Below, piece after piece: positions 17,498-26,198 of a DNA stretch of 64,000 nt (the stretch's first letter is position 1; every line of letters begins with the position of its first letter). The stretch covers positions 11,942 to 75,941 of the forward strand of contig URAF01000012.1 of assembly GCA_900545885.1 (NCBI GenBank), given 5' to 3'. The notes beneath the pieces were generated by a model. That model had not been told where the DNA came from. It ran no database searches and was given only the letters and a program-made list of their open reading frames with translations. Origin of the DNA: an uncultured Eubacteriales bacterium. Lineage in GTDB: Bacteria > Bacillota > Clostridia > Christensenellales > CAG-917. A program made the position numbers and the translations under genes.

Positions 17498-17522
17498 TTT
17501 CCCGCAATCCGCGGGATTTTTT
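17498..17522 (+). terminator. Intrinsic terminator after the XRE gene
   Basis: CCCGC-AATCC-GCGGG at 17501-17515 is followed by ATTTTTT. Confidence 0.75.
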
Positions 17523-17730
17523 ATGGCGAATTTTCGCAAAGTTTGCGGTTGTTTGTCAAAACTTTTCAGAATTTCTGATTACGGCGTGTATTACGGCACT
17601 TCGACAGTCCACTTTTCAAAAACCGACCGTACAGGTGGTATTTGTCTTCACCGTTTCGGATTTGCCGCGTTGTAACATACCTTTTTTGCAAATTCAAAAC
17701 CGACTATTCGGCAAAAACTTCTCAAAATGT

Positions 17731-17759
17731 TTGCATATTAAATATAATGATGTTAAAAT
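17731..17759 (+). promoter_or_regulatory. Promoter of the alcohol dehydrogenase gene
   Basis: TTGCAT (17731-17736), 17 bases, TAAAAT (17754-17759), in a very AT-rich stretch. The leader to the ATG at 17812 is about 45 bases and carries ACGGAGGA. The remainder of 17523-17730 shows no gene or clear element. Confidence 0.6.
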
Positions 17760-17811
17760 GTAAACCAATAAATAATAAATATTATTTTAAGTCGTTTACG
17801 GAGGATTTAGA

Positions 17812-19020
17812 ATGAACGCATTGTACAAATTTTATTGCAGATGCTATCAGAAGGTAATGTATGTTGCCGAATGCTTCCTGCCCTGGCGTGTTCCCGAACA
17901 GATTTCGGGTGAAGGCAGCCTCAAAAAACTGCCTAAATTCGCCAAAAACAAGGGATTCAAGAGCGCGTTGGTCGTCACCGACGAAGTGCTTATGAAACTC
18001 GGTATGGCAGACCCCATCGTCGAAGGTTTCAAGGCTGAAGGTCTCGGCGTCGTCGTTTTCGACAAAGTCGTCCCCAACCCCACCATCACCAACATCGAAG
18101 ACGGTCTCAAAATGTACAAAGAGAACAACTGCGACGTCATCATTGCACTCGGCGGCGGTTCGGCAATGGACTGCGCGAAAGGTATCGGCGCTCGCGTTGC
18201 ACGCCCCAACAAACCCATTTCCAAGATGAAAGGCGTTCTCAAAGTCATGAAAAAACTTCCTCCGCTGGTCGCAATCCCCACCACTTCCGGTACGGGCAGC
18301 GAAGCAACTCTCGCGGCGGTTATCTCCAATCCCGAAACCCACGAGAAATACCCCATCAACGACCCCGTTCTCATTCCTCACTATGCGGTTATGGACCCCC
18401 TGCTTACCGTAGGTCTTCCCAAACACATCACTTCCACTACGGGTATGGATGCACTTACCCACGCGGTTGAAGCGTACATAGGCAGCGAGAACACCAAGAA
18501 CACCAAGAAATACGCAATCGAAGCAACCCAGCTTATCTTCAAATATCTAAAACGTGCTTACGACAACGGTCAGGACCTCGAAGCCAGAAACCAGATGCAG
18601 AAAGCGTCCCTGCTTGCAGGTATGGCATTCACCAGAGCGTACGTCGGTTACGTCCACGCAATGGCACACACCCTCGGCGGCTTCTACGGAGTGCCTCACG
18701 GCCACGCAAACGCGGTTATTCTTCCCCACGTCATCGAAGCGTACGGCGAAAAGGCATACAAGAAACTTGCTGAACTTGCAGATGCAGTCGGCATCAAAGG
18801 CAACACCACGGCAGACAAAGCCAAAGCCTTCATTCAGGCCATCCGCGACATGAACGCATACATGGACATCCCCACCAAAATCGAAGGCAGATGGACAATC
18901 AAGGACGAAGACATTCCCACGATGGTCAAACGTGCACTCAAAGAAGGCAACCCCCTCTACCCCGTTCCCGAAATCTGGGGCTACGAAGAGATGTACGCAA
19001 TGTTCAAAAAAATCCAATAA
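17812..19020 (+). CDS. Iron-containing alcohol dehydrogenase (group III)
   Basis: The 402-residue cytoplasmic enzyme belongs to the iron-ADH family (butanol/propanediol type). The NAD(P) motif is ALGGGSAMDCAKGIGA, with PTTSGTGSEAT as the phosphate loop. Metal ligands are the Asp/His of GMDALTHAVEAYIG and the His residues in AMAHTLGGFYGVPHGHANAVILPHV. It reduces aldehydes to alcohols or the reverse, using NAD(P)H. Codon use is strongly biased to C-ending codons, like the ribosomal and glycolytic genes here, suggesting high expression, perhaps in fermentation. It has its own promoter and terminator. Confidence 0.93.
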   Translation: MNALYKFYCRCYQKVMYVAECFLPWRVPEQISGEGSLKKLPKFAKNKGFKSALVVTDEVLMKLGMADPIVEGFKAEGLGVVVFDKVVPNPTITNIEDGLKMYKENNCDVIIALGGGSAMDCAKGIGARVARPNKPISKMKGVLKVMKKLPPLVAIPTTSGTGSEATLAAVISNPETHEKYPINDPVLIPHYAVMDPLLTVGLPKHITSTTGMDALTHAVEAYIGSENTKNTKKYAIEATQLIFKYLKRAYDNGQDLEARNQMQKASLLAGMAFTRAYVGYVHAMAHTLGGFYGVPHGHANAVILPHVIEAYGEKAYKKLAELADAVGIKGNTTADKAKAFIQAIRDMNAYMDIPTKIEGRWTIKDEDIPTMVKRALKEGNPLYPVPEIWGYEEMYAMFKKIQ

Positions 19021-19034
19021 GCGAAAAACAATTC

Positions 19035-19065
19035 AAAACGTTCCGCGATGCGGGGCGTTTTTTTT
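19035..19065 (+). terminator. Intrinsic terminator after alcohol dehydrogenase
   Basis: AAAACG-TT-CCGC / GCGG-GG-CGTTTT stem with a three-base loop, followed by a run of eight T. Confidence 0.8.
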
Positions 19066-19221
19066 GCCTTTTCACTGCTTTACCTTTTCACAACCTATGT
19101 TTTGTCGACAAGGCTTGACTTGTTTACAGCCGTTGCCTTCGTCACAACGTTTGTTTTTTCACTCCGCTTTATTCCTCTGCCCTGTTTATCTCACCTATCG
19201 AAAAAAGACGAGAGGACAAAC

Positions 19222-19250
19222 AAAAAGCCGATGCTTTGCGCATCGGCTTT
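19222..19250. terminator. Intrinsic terminator serving GAPDH (minus strand)
   Basis: AAAGCCGATGC and GCATCGGCTTT form the stem. On the minus strand it is followed by TTTTTGTTTG, so it ends the gap transcript. The stretch 19066-19221 shows no gene. Confidence 0.8.
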
Positions 19251-19272
19251 GATTTGATTTACGTTCGAAGGC

Positions 19273-20292
19273 TTACAGCTCTGCGAAGTATTTGATGGTG
19301 CGGACCATCTGGCTGGTGTAGCTGTTTTCATTGTCGTACCAGCTGACAACCTGAACCTGAGTGCAATCGAGTTCGGGCATGTATTTGACCATGGTCTGAG
19401 TTGCGTCGAACAGAGAACCGTAAGTCATACCGATGATGTCGCTGGAAACGATTTGGTCTTCGTTGTAACCGAAGGAATCGGACTGTGCGGCTTTCATTGC
19501 GGCGTTGATGTCTTCAACGGTGACGTTGCCTTTGCAGATTGCGACCAGGATGGTGGTGGAACCGGCGGGAACGGGGACGCGCTGTGCGGAGCCGATGAGT
19601 TTGCCGTTGAGTTCGGGGATAACAAGACCGATTGCTTTTGCTGCGCCGGTGCTGTTGGGAACGATGTTCACTGCTGCTGCACGAGCACGACGGAGGTCGC
19701 CTTTGCGATGAGGTCCGTCAAGAACCATTTGGTCACCGGTGTAGGCGTGAATGGTGCTCATGATACCGCTTTCGATGGGGGCAAGTTTGTTGAGAGTTGC
19801 GGCCATAGGTGCGAGGCAGTTGGTGGTGCAGGAAGCTGCGGAAATGATGGTGTCCTCTTTGGTGAGGGTCTTTTCATTGACGCTGTAAACGATGGTGGGA
19901 AGGTCGTTGCCTGCGGGAGCGGAAATGACGACTTTCTTTGCACCTGCATCGATGTGAGCCTGCGCTTTTGCCTTGGAGGTGTAGAAACCGGTGCATTCGA
20001 GCACGACGTCTACGCCGATTTCTTTCCAGGGAAGGTCTGCGGCGTTCTTTTCGGCATAGATTTTGATTTCTTTGCCGTCGACAACGATAGCACCGTCTTT
20101 CGCTTCGACTTTGTCGGCGAGAGCGTATCTGCCTTGTGCGCTGTCGTATTTGAGAAGATGAGCAAGCATCTTCGCGTCGGTGAGGTCGTTGATTGCGACG
20201 ATTTCATAACCGGGTGCTGCGAACATTTGTCTGAAAGCAAGACGACCGATTCTGCCGAAGCCGTTGATAGCAACTCTAACGTTTTTTGCCAT
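19273..20292 (-). CDS. gap: Glyceraldehyde-3-phosphate dehydrogenase
   Basis: The 339-residue glycolytic enzyme oxidises glyceraldehyde-3-phosphate with NAD and phosphate. The Rossmann motif is INGFGRIGR at residues 9-17. The catalytic Cys lies in SAASCTTNCLAP, followed by MSTIHAYTGDQMVLDGPH and RRARAAAVNIVPNSTGAAKA. Full length for the family. Strong codon bias suggests very high expression. A GGAGG site precedes ATG 20292. Monocistronic, not clustered with pgk/tpi. Confidence 0.97.
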   Translation of the reverse strand: MAKNVRVAINGFGRIGRLAFRQMFAAPGYEIVAINDLTDAKMLAHLLKYDSAQGRYALADKVEAKDGAIVVDGKEIKIYAEKNAADLPWKEIGVDVVLECTGFYTSKAKAQAHIDAGAKKVVISAPAGNDLPTIVYSVNEKTLTKEDTIISAASCTTNCLAPMAATLNKLAPIESGIMSTIHAYTGDQMVLDGPHRKGDLRRARAAAVNIVPNSTGAAKAIGLVIPELNGKLIGSAQRVPVPAGSTTILVAICKGNVTVEDINAAMKAAQSDSFGYNEDQIVSSDIIGMTYGSLFDATQTMVKYMPELDCTQVQVVSWYDNENSYTSQMVRTIKYFAEL

Positions 20293-20367
20293 AATATGAT
20301 TCCTCCAAAAGGTTTTTTCAAATTAGTTTTACGGGTAAACGAATTTAAAGCCCGTTTACGTTGATAT

Positions 20368-20396
20368 ATTGTACATAGTTTATGAAAAAAAGACAA
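20368..20396 (-). promoter_or_regulatory. Promoter of gap
   Basis: On the minus strand TTGTCT (20391-20396), 17 bases, TACAAT (20368-20373). The leader to the ATG at 20292 is about 70 bases. Confidence 0.65.
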
Positions 20397-20416
20397 GCAA
20401 ATTCACCCACAAATTT

Positions 20417-20444
20417 GACAAAAACAAACCCTCCTCTCGGAGGG
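20417..20444 (-). terminator. Intrinsic terminator of the 20500 lipoprotein gene
   Basis: CCCTCC-GAGA-GGAGGG on the minus strand, followed by TTTGTTTTTG. Confidence 0.75.
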
Positions 20445-20499
20445 CTGTAAATATAATAACACAAGCGTTAAATATCATTAAACTTTTGCCGAGTTCGGA

Positions 20500-20901
20500 T
20501 TATTTCGAATGCACTTGTTCAAGCATATTGTTATTCGTGTCATAAACCAGATAAATGGCATCGTTTTTAAACACAATCAGATTGAAAAATGCCTGCGTCA
20601 ATGTGCCTCTCGACGTAACGACACAATGTTGGGTTTGATTGGGATTTATTTCAAAAATTTTGCCGATTTTGGTTGTAGTACCATTCAATTCTATCCTGAC
20701 TTTCAATCGTTGGGACGAATTGTTTGTAATATCGCATTCGAATGTTGCAACAATAGAATCCCCAGAATTAAACGTATTGCACTGCTCATTGCTCACGGTG
20801 ATGTATTTATTTTCGTCGGAACCGATACCATCACACGCAACCAGCCCCAAACACAAACAACATACCAACACAATCATTACAATACTTACTGCTTTTCTCA
20901 C
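20500..20901 (-). CDS. Small lipoprotein of unknown function, divergent from XRE gene
   Basis: The 133-residue product has a lipoprotein signal ending GLVAC (Cys23). The body has NYITVSN-like beta segments and an NNSSQRLKVRIELNGTT stretch reminiscent of secreted beta-sandwich proteins (FxLyD-like), but I cannot assign a family. The GTG at 20901 is chosen because AAAGGAGGG sits at ideal spacing. The longer reading (from 20940) would begin in the promoter region. It shares a palindrome-bearing intergenic region with the XRE gene at 21002, which probably controls it. Confidence 0.75.
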   Translation of the reverse strand: MRKAVSIVMIVLVCCLCLGLVACDGIGSDENKYITVSNEQCNTFNSGDSIVATFECDITNNSSQRLKVRIELNGTTTKIGKIFEINPNQTQHCVVTSRGTLTQAFFNLIVFKNDAIYLVYDTNNNMLEQVHSK

Positions 20902-20947
20902 TTTACTACCCTCCTTTATAAAATTTTCCCGTGAGAACAATATAATT

Positions 20948-20995
20948 ATGACGCATTGTCATATTTTGTCAAGAAATTTTATGACAAAATGTCAT
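20948..20995. promoter_or_regulatory. Paired palindromic operators between lipoprotein and XRE genes
   Basis: ATGAC-GCATT-GTCAT (20948-20962) and ATGACAAAATGTCAT (20981-20995) are inverted repeats whose centres are 33 bases apart, about three helical turns. The first lies between a minus-strand TTGACA (20968-20973) and its -10 region. The second overlaps the probable plus-strand -10 region next to the XRE start. Binding by the XRE protein at 21002 is inferred. Confidence 0.6.
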
Positions 20996-21001
20996 TGACC
21001 T

Positions 21002-21214
21002 ATGGAAAATAATCTTAAACATTTACGAAAAAAACACAACCTGACACAAGTGCAACTACAAGTTGCTACCGGCATAGAACAAGCCTTACTTTCGAAATTC
21101 GAACGAGGAGAAAGAATACCGCCAACCGACACTCTGCTTATACTTGCAAATTACTACAACGTAAGCATTGATTACATTCTCAAACGAACTGAGAACCCCG
21201 AAATAAACAAATAG
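21002..21214 (+). CDS. Small XRE-family regulator (single HTH domain)
   Basis: The 70-residue protein is almost entirely one Cro/CI helix-turn-helix: LRKKHNLTQVQLQVATGIEQ, then LLSKFERGERIPPTDTLLILANYYNVSIDYILKR. No Shine-Dalgarno site is visible, and the operator lies six bases upstream, so the transcript leader must be very short. It probably represses itself and the divergent lipoprotein gene. It resembles the 37794 and 17157 regulators in fold but not in operator sequence. Confidence 0.85.
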   Translation: MENNLKHLRKKHNLTQVQLQVATGIEQALLSKFERGERIPPTDTLLILANYYNVSIDYILKRTENPEINK

Positions 21215-21240
21215 ACCCGATTGACGGGTCTATTTCTTTT
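21213..21240 (+). terminator. Intrinsic terminator after the small XRE gene
   Basis: AGACCCG-ATTGA-CGGGTCT followed by a T-rich stretch. It directly follows the stop codon at 21214. Confidence 0.75.
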
Positions 21241-21258
21241 CTGAATTTTTTGCAAAAT

Positions 21259-22377
21259 CTATTTCAGATTTTCGGGGTTGAGGGACGCGAGTTCGGGAAG
21301 AACGAAACGTCCGTCTTTGCGGATAAGCACGTCGTCGAAATAAATTTCGCCGCCGCCGTATTCGGGAGTGTGCACCTGCACCAAATCCCAGTGCACCGCG
21401 CTTACGTTTCCGTTGGGCGCGTCGTCGTAACACGCACCGGGCGTAAAGTGTATCGAACCCGAAATCTTTTCGTCGAACAGAATGTCGCCTATTGCGCGGT
21501 CGATATAAGGGTTAAGTCCGAACGAGAATTCCCCCACATACCTTGCGCCTTCGTCGGTGTCGAATATGGCGTTGGCTTTCTTGGAGTCGTTCGCCGTGGC
21601 TTCAACGATTTTGCCGTCCTTGAAGGTAAGTTTCACGTTCTCGAACTTGAAACCGTTTTCGATTGACGGCACGTTGTAAGCTATCGTTCCGTTTACGCTG
21701 TCGCGCACGGGCGCGGTGTAAACTTCGCCGTCGGGAATGTTGCAATGACCGCTGCACTTCACCGCTCCGACGTTTTTTATCGAGAACGTCAAATCGGTAT
21801 CTTTTGCCACAATTCGGACTTTATCGGTCTTATTTATCAGTTTAACAAGCGGTTCCATCGAATTGTCCATCTTTTTGTAGTCCAGACAGCACACGTTGAA
21901 GAAGTAGTCCTCGAAGGCTTCCGTGCTCATTCCGGCAAGCTGACTCATACCTTCGGTGGGATAACGCAGAATTACCCAACGGGTCTTTTTCACGCGGATA
22001 TTGTGGTGGACTTTGATTGCGTAACGCTTGTCGTATTCCTGCATGCGTTCTTCGGGAACGTCGCTCAGTTCATAGCTGTTTCCGCCGCCGCGAACGCCGA
22101 TGTAACAATCCATCTTTTCCATGAACGCCGCGTCGCGTTCCGCCCAAATATCCAGCATTTCGTTGCTTGCGCCCGCGAGAATTTCGCGCTGGATTTTGTT
22201 GTCGCGGATGTTCACGAAAGGCATTCCGCCCGCCGCATAAACCTCGCGCACGAGCAAGGATACGAACGAGGAGTCACAGCCCGCCGCGTCAATCCATACT
22301 TTGTCGCCTTTTGCGACTTCGCAGGAATAGTTCACCAGATTTTTTGCAAGTATACGTTGTCTATCGTCGTGTATCAT
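21259..22377 (-). CDS. M29-family aminopeptidase (thermophilic metalloprotease type)
   Basis: The 372-residue protein matches the AmpS/AmpT (M29) aminopeptidases: an N-terminal domain starting RQRILAKNLVNYSCEV. Metal-site residues fall in the family-typical blocks: GHCNIPDGEVYTAPV (Glu), GARYVGEFSFGLNP (Glu) and SIHFTPGACYDD (His). SAVHWDLVQ with a terminal Asp closes the site. It cleaves N-terminal residues from peptides in the cytoplasm. The ATG at 22377 follows GAGGAGG. The longer in-frame reading to 22452 lacks a ribosome site. Monocistronic. Confidence 0.88.
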   Translation of the reverse strand: MIHDDRQRILAKNLVNYSCEVAKGDKVWIDAAGCDSSFVSLLVREVYAAGGMPFVNIRDNKIQREILAGASNEMLDIWAERDAAFMEKMDCYIGVRGGGNSYELSDVPEERMQEYDKRYAIKVHHNIRVKKTRWVILRYPTEGMSQLAGMSTEAFEDYFFNVCCLDYKKMDNSMEPLVKLINKTDKVRIVAKDTDLTFSIKNVGAVKCSGHCNIPDGEVYTAPVRDSVNGTIAYNVPSIENGFKFENVKLTFKDGKIVEATANDSKKANAIFDTDEGARYVGEFSFGLNPYIDRAIGDILFDEKISGSIHFTPGACYDDAPNGNVSAVHWDLVQVHTPEYGGGEIYFDDVLIRKDGRFVLPELASLNPENLK

Positions 22378-22475
22378 ACTTTTGCCTCCTCGATTATTAT
22401 ACCCCCGCCAACCCGTTTTGCAACCTCTTTCCTCGGCTAATTTTTCAAACAATTAAACTTGCCGCACGCAAACGG

Positions 22476-22504
22476 TTGTCTTTTCCGGCGCGCGGTTGTA
22501 TAAT
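22476..22504 (+). promoter_or_regulatory. Promoter of fba
   Basis: TTGTCT (22476-22481), 17 bases, TATAAT (22499-22504). The start codon is at 22533 with TGGAGG before it. Confidence 0.75.
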
Positions 22505-22532
22505 ATTGTCAATAAAAATTGGAGGAACAGTT

Positions 22533-23462
22533 ATGCCACTGGTTACCACTACCGAAATGTTCAAGAAGGCATACGACGGCGGTTACGCCATCGGAGCATT
22601 CAACGTCAACAATATGGAAATTATCCAAGGTATCGTCGAAGCCGCTACCGAGGAAAACGCCCCTCTCATTCTGCAAGTTTCCGCAGGCGCAAGAAAATAT
22701 GCCAACACCGTTTACCTCAAAAAAATGGTCGAAGCAGCAGTCGAAACCAGCGGCCTGCCCATTGCTCTGCACCTTGACCACGGCGACAGCTTCGCACTCT
22801 GCAAAGACTGTGTTGACAGCGGTTTCACTTCCGTTATGATTGACGCAAGCGCGCACTCCTTCGCCGAAAACATCAGCATCACCAAACAGGTTGTCGAATA
22901 CGCACACGACCACGGCGTCGTAGTCGAGGCAGAACTCGGCAAACTCGCGGGCATCGAAGACGCAGTCAAAGTCGACGCCAAAGACGCGAGCTACACCGAC
23001 CCCGACCAGGTTCAGGAATTCGTCGAAAAGACGGGCGTTGATTCCCTCGCAATCGCAATCGGCACCTCTCACGGCGCATTCAAATTCAAAGGCCAGCCCA
23101 AACTCCGTTTCGACATTCTCGAAGAAGTCGGCAAACGCCTGCCCGGATTCCCCATCGTTCTGCACGGAGCGTCCAGCGTTCCTCAGGAATACGTGAAAAT
23201 CATCAACCAGTACGGCGGAAATATGCCCGGCGCACAGGGTGTTCCCGAAGAAATGCTCCGCAAAGCTGCAAGCATGGCAGTCTGCAAAATCAACATCGAC
23301 AGCGACCTTCGTCTTGCAGTCACGGCAACCATCAGAGAACACTTTGCTCTCAATCCTTCCCACTTTGACCCCCGTCAATATCTGGGACCCGCCAGAGACG
23401 CAGTCCGCGCGGTTGTCAAACACAAAATCGTGGACGTCCTCGGCTGCAACGGCAAAGCGTAA
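22533..23462 (+). CDS. fba: Class II fructose-bisphosphate aldolase
   Basis: The 309-residue zinc enzyme cleaves fructose-1,6-bisphosphate to triose phosphates. Zinc ligands are in HLDHGDS (His), EAELGKLAG (Glu), GTSHGAFKF (His) and IVLHGASSV (His). NIDSDLRLA carries the substrate-phosphate region. Codon use is strongly biased, as in gap. A longer in-frame reading from 22167 is spurious because it spans the promoter and the divergent gene's leader. Confidence 0.96.
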   Translation: MPLVTTTEMFKKAYDGGYAIGAFNVNNMEIIQGIVEAATEENAPLILQVSAGARKYANTVYLKKMVEAAVETSGLPIALHLDHGDSFALCKDCVDSGFTSVMIDASAHSFAENISITKQVVEYAHDHGVVVEAELGKLAGIEDAVKVDAKDASYTDPDQVQEFVEKTGVDSLAIAIGTSHGAFKFKGQPKLRFDILEEVGKRLPGFPIVLHGASSVPQEYVKIINQYGGNMPGAQGVPEEMLRKAASMAVCKINIDSDLRLAVTATIREHFALNPSHFDPRQYLGPARDAVRAVVKHKIVDVLGCNGKA

Positions 23463-23483
23463 TCCGCACACCGAAAACAAACC

Positions 23484-23511
23484 AAAAGCACCGCAACAGC
23501 GGTGCTTTTTT
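23484..23511 (+). terminator. Intrinsic terminator after fba
   Basis: GCACCGC-AACA-GCGGTGC stem followed by TTTTTT, with A-rich upstream sequence. Confidence 0.85.
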
Positions 23512-23606
23512 AGTGGATTGCAAAAAATTGCAGAATTGTTCAGCAACTTTTCTACGATTTTGACAACGCCTTTCCAAGCCGATTATGTCGTCGGTCGGCG
23601 GGTGCT

Positions 23607-24260
23607 TCAACTGCTCTCTTCTTCCGTTTCAGCTTTGCCGGTCTTGCGGCGTTTCAGCGAACCCGCAACGTATACCGAACAGAACACCGCGACCGCAAGA
23701 ATTATAAAACCGTACAGGAAAAAGTCCATAAATCCGTCGGGCACCAGTTTGACAAGCAACGTAAGTATTCCCGCCGCCGTGACATTGCCCATAAACACGG
23801 CAAGCGCGGCTTTCCACACCGTCATTTCAAGAATACCGCCAATCGCCGCGCCCGTCCACGCGCCCGTCATCGGAAGCGGAACGGCTACAAACGCATACAA
23901 GCCCCAAAACTTTTTGGTTTCGGACGAAATTTTGCCTTCTTTATACTTGCTTTCGGTGTGAACACTGCTCGCGCGCTCGTTGAGATGGGTTTCCATGCTC
24001 TTGCCCACCCGTCTGAACGCCCTTGAAGCCTTCAATTTGCGTATGAGCGGTCGGATAAGCAGAATTACGGGGAGCACGGCAAGCGTTGAACCTGCCACGC
24101 AACAGAGCATTCCCGCAAGTTCGTTTATGCCCTGCATACCGCCCATGAGTACAATTGCGCCGCGAAGTTCGACCACGGGCACTATGGATATGAGAAAAAG
24201 CGTAAGATAAGGATTGCCGCCCGCAACCGATGAAAGAAACTCCGCAATCGACTCAGTCAT
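23607..24260 (-). CDS. Small multidrug-export-family membrane protein (COG2426 type)
   Basis: The 217-residue membrane protein has about five hydrophobic segments and the family hallmark ISIVPVVELRGAIVLMGG near residue 30, then GAWTGAAIGGILEM. Members were annotated as putative small multidrug exporters, but function is poorly established. The ATG at 24260 follows a GAGAGG site and gives a sensible N-terminus. A longer reading to 24344 adds a non-hydrophobic, Cys-containing stretch with no ribosome site. Transcribed divergently from the TtcA-like gene. Confidence 0.78.
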   Translation of the reverse strand: MTESIAEFLSSVAGGNPYLTLFLISIVPVVELRGAIVLMGGMQGINELAGMLCCVAGSTLAVLPVILLIRPLIRKLKASRAFRRVGKSMETHLNERASSVHTESKYKEGKISSETKKFWGLYAFVAVPLPMTGAWTGAAIGGILEMTVWKAALAVFMGNVTAAGILTLLVKLVPDGFMDFFLYGFIILAVAVFCSVYVAGSLKRRKTGKAETEEESS

Positions 24261-24372
24261 AACCTCTCCCGCGGCATAGCCGTCGGATATATTATATTTC
24301 GGAGATTTATCGCAAATTCCCACTACCGCGCAAACCGTTGTCAAACCCGCCGCAAATTGATATACTCAAAAT

Positions 24373-25101
24373 ATGCAAAAGATTTTGTCCGCAATGCGTC
24401 GCGCAGTTCAGGACTACGGAATGATAAAGGACGGCGACAATATATTCGTGGGGCTTTCGGGCGGAAAAGACAGCGTGCTTTTGATGTCCGCGCTTGCGGC
24501 ATACCGCAAATTCTCTCCCGAAAAATTCACCTTGTCCGCAATCACGGTTGATATGGGGTTCAAAGATACACCGATAGCCGAAAACGACGCTTTGTCCGAA
24601 TACTGCAAAACGCTTGGCGTCGAAAGACACATAGTCAAAACCGACATAGCGGAAATAGTCTTTGACGCGCGCAAGGAAAGCAATCCCTGCTCTCTGTGCG
24701 CAAAGTTCCGCAGAGGCGCGCTAAACAGCGAAATAAACCGTCTGGGCGGCGGAAAACTAGCGCTCGGACACAATGCCGACGACGTTGCGGAAACAATGCT
24801 CATGTCCCTGCTCTACGAAGGACGTTTTTCTTGTTTCGCACCGACCGCCTATATGGACAAAAGCGGCGTCGAACTCATCCGTCCGTTTATTTACATCGAA
24901 GAATACGACATAAGCGCAACGGTAAAAAGACTAGGACTTCCCATAGTCAAAAATCCTTGCCCGCAGAACCACGTATCGAAACGCGAATACGCCAAAAACC
25001 TCATCAAGACAATCTGCAAGGACATTCCGTTTGCAAAAGAGCGCATACTCGGCGCAATCTACCACCCCGAACGCGCCAACCTCTGGCAAAAACCCGAATA
25101 G
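24373..25101 (+). CDS. tRNA 2-thiocytidine biosynthesis protein, TtcA-like
   Basis: The 242-residue PP-loop ATPase has SGGKDSVLL at residues 30-38 and a CSLC motif in ARKESNPCSLCAKFRRGAL, as in TtcA proteins that hold an iron-sulfur cluster and thiolate C32 of tRNA. A further Cys lies in KNPCPQNHVSKRE. GHNADDVAETMLM is the adenylation-site motif. TilS-like lysidine synthases lack the CxxC, so TtcA is favoured, although distant clostridial paralogues act on other tRNA positions. No clear ribosome site; the gene stands alone. Confidence 0.8.
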   Translation: MQKILSAMRRAVQDYGMIKDGDNIFVGLSGGKDSVLLMSALAAYRKFSPEKFTLSAITVDMGFKDTPIAENDALSEYCKTLGVERHIVKTDIAEIVFDARKESNPCSLCAKFRRGALNSEINRLGGGKLALGHNADDVAETMLMSLLYEGRFSCFAPTAYMDKSGVELIRPFIYIEEYDISATVKRLGLPIVKNPCPQNHVSKREYAKNLIKTICKDIPFAKERILGAIYHPERANLWQKPE

Positions 25102-25123
25102 CCCAAAATCAAATTTGCACAAA

Positions 25124-25152
25124 TGAAAAACGCCGTTGAACGGCGTTTTTTT
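25124..25152. terminator. Bidirectional intrinsic terminator
   Basis: AAAAACGCCG-TTGAA-CGGCGTTTTTTT. It terminates the TtcA-like gene (+) and the interrupted LRR gene (-). Confidence 0.85.
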
Positions 25153-25166
25153 ACATACATGTTACA

Positions 25167-26117
25167 TTAGATCTTTTTATACAATGTAACAACTTCGCAA
25201 ATCAAACTTGTCAAACTACTCGGAATACTTGTAATTGAAGCTCCGTCCAATTCTGGATGCAACTGATATATCATAGATGTCTTGTCAATATCGACATACC
25301 ATTGCGAGGAATACTCCGATTCGACAAGTACCGTAAACAATGCCTCGTTGAATTTGCCAATTTCAACAAGACTGTCGGGCAAAACCAACTCGGTTAAATT
25401 AAAGTCAAAGTAGCCAGGAAAAACTCCGTCTGCTATTTTTGTTACACCTTCTGTCAGTATTAAAGACTGCCTTGCTGCAAGTTTGCCATAATTATAATAT
25501 ATCAGACAACCTGTTTTGTCATATAGATTTCCGTCGCTGCTTACATACTTTTGATTGGCTTGTGACACATTAATTGCATTAAGTGACTTACAGTCAGAAA
25601 AAACATACAAGCCTATATTGTCCAAATTTTTACCTAATTCAATCGTTTGCAAATTAGTGCACATAGAAAATGCATAATTACCTATTTGCATCACGCTGTC
25701 AGGAAGCGCAATCGACTTCAATGTTTTACATCCCGAAAATACGCCATCGCCTATGAGTGTGATATTCTTCCCGAATATTACAGATTGTAAATTTGTGCAA
25801 CCCGAAAATGCACGCTCTTCAATTTGTGAAACACTGTCTGAAAGTTTAACAGATGTCAAAGAGGAACAATCGGAAAAAGCAGCTTTCCCTATTTTTATTA
25901 CCCCGCAAGGAATGGCGATTGATTTTAATGCGTTACATTTATAAAATGCGTTATCATCAATGTATTTTATTGTATTTGGAATCGCAATTTCCTGCAAATT
26001 CGTAAAATTTGAAAATGCATCGGCGACGATCATTGTCACCGTTTTGCCTTTGTATTCGGACGGAATAGATATGGATGACAAATACTTGGTGCTTCCCCCA
26101 CCTATACCAATGCTCAT
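25167..26117 (-). pseudogene. C-terminal fragment of an LRR (BspA-like) lipoprotein gene split by the mobile element
   Basis: Host coding sequence begins at 26114 and encodes 315 residues. It contains at least five leucine-rich repeats of about 23 residues of the BspA/LRR_5 type (for example AFSGCTNLQSVIFGKNITLIGD, AFSMCTNLQTIELGKNLDNIG), then a non-repeat C-terminus. There is no signal peptide because the front half lies at 37273-37707 on the other side of the element. Joining the pieces across one GA dinucleotide restores a single frame (LCLCV then SIGIGGGSTKY). The insertion happens to create ATG-AGC at 26117, but no ribosome site precedes it, so expression is doubtful. Confidence 0.88.
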
Positions 26118-26198
26118 GTACGGTAAGGAAGCAAGCAACCGAAAACAAGAGATAGACCGCCAGCACTACACTATTCCGAACCAAAGACCAAAAGATAA

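Noticed and set aside
25167..26138. TTG start at 26138 for the LRR fragment
   Set aside because: The codons before 26117 are element sequence. No ribosome site supports a start there.
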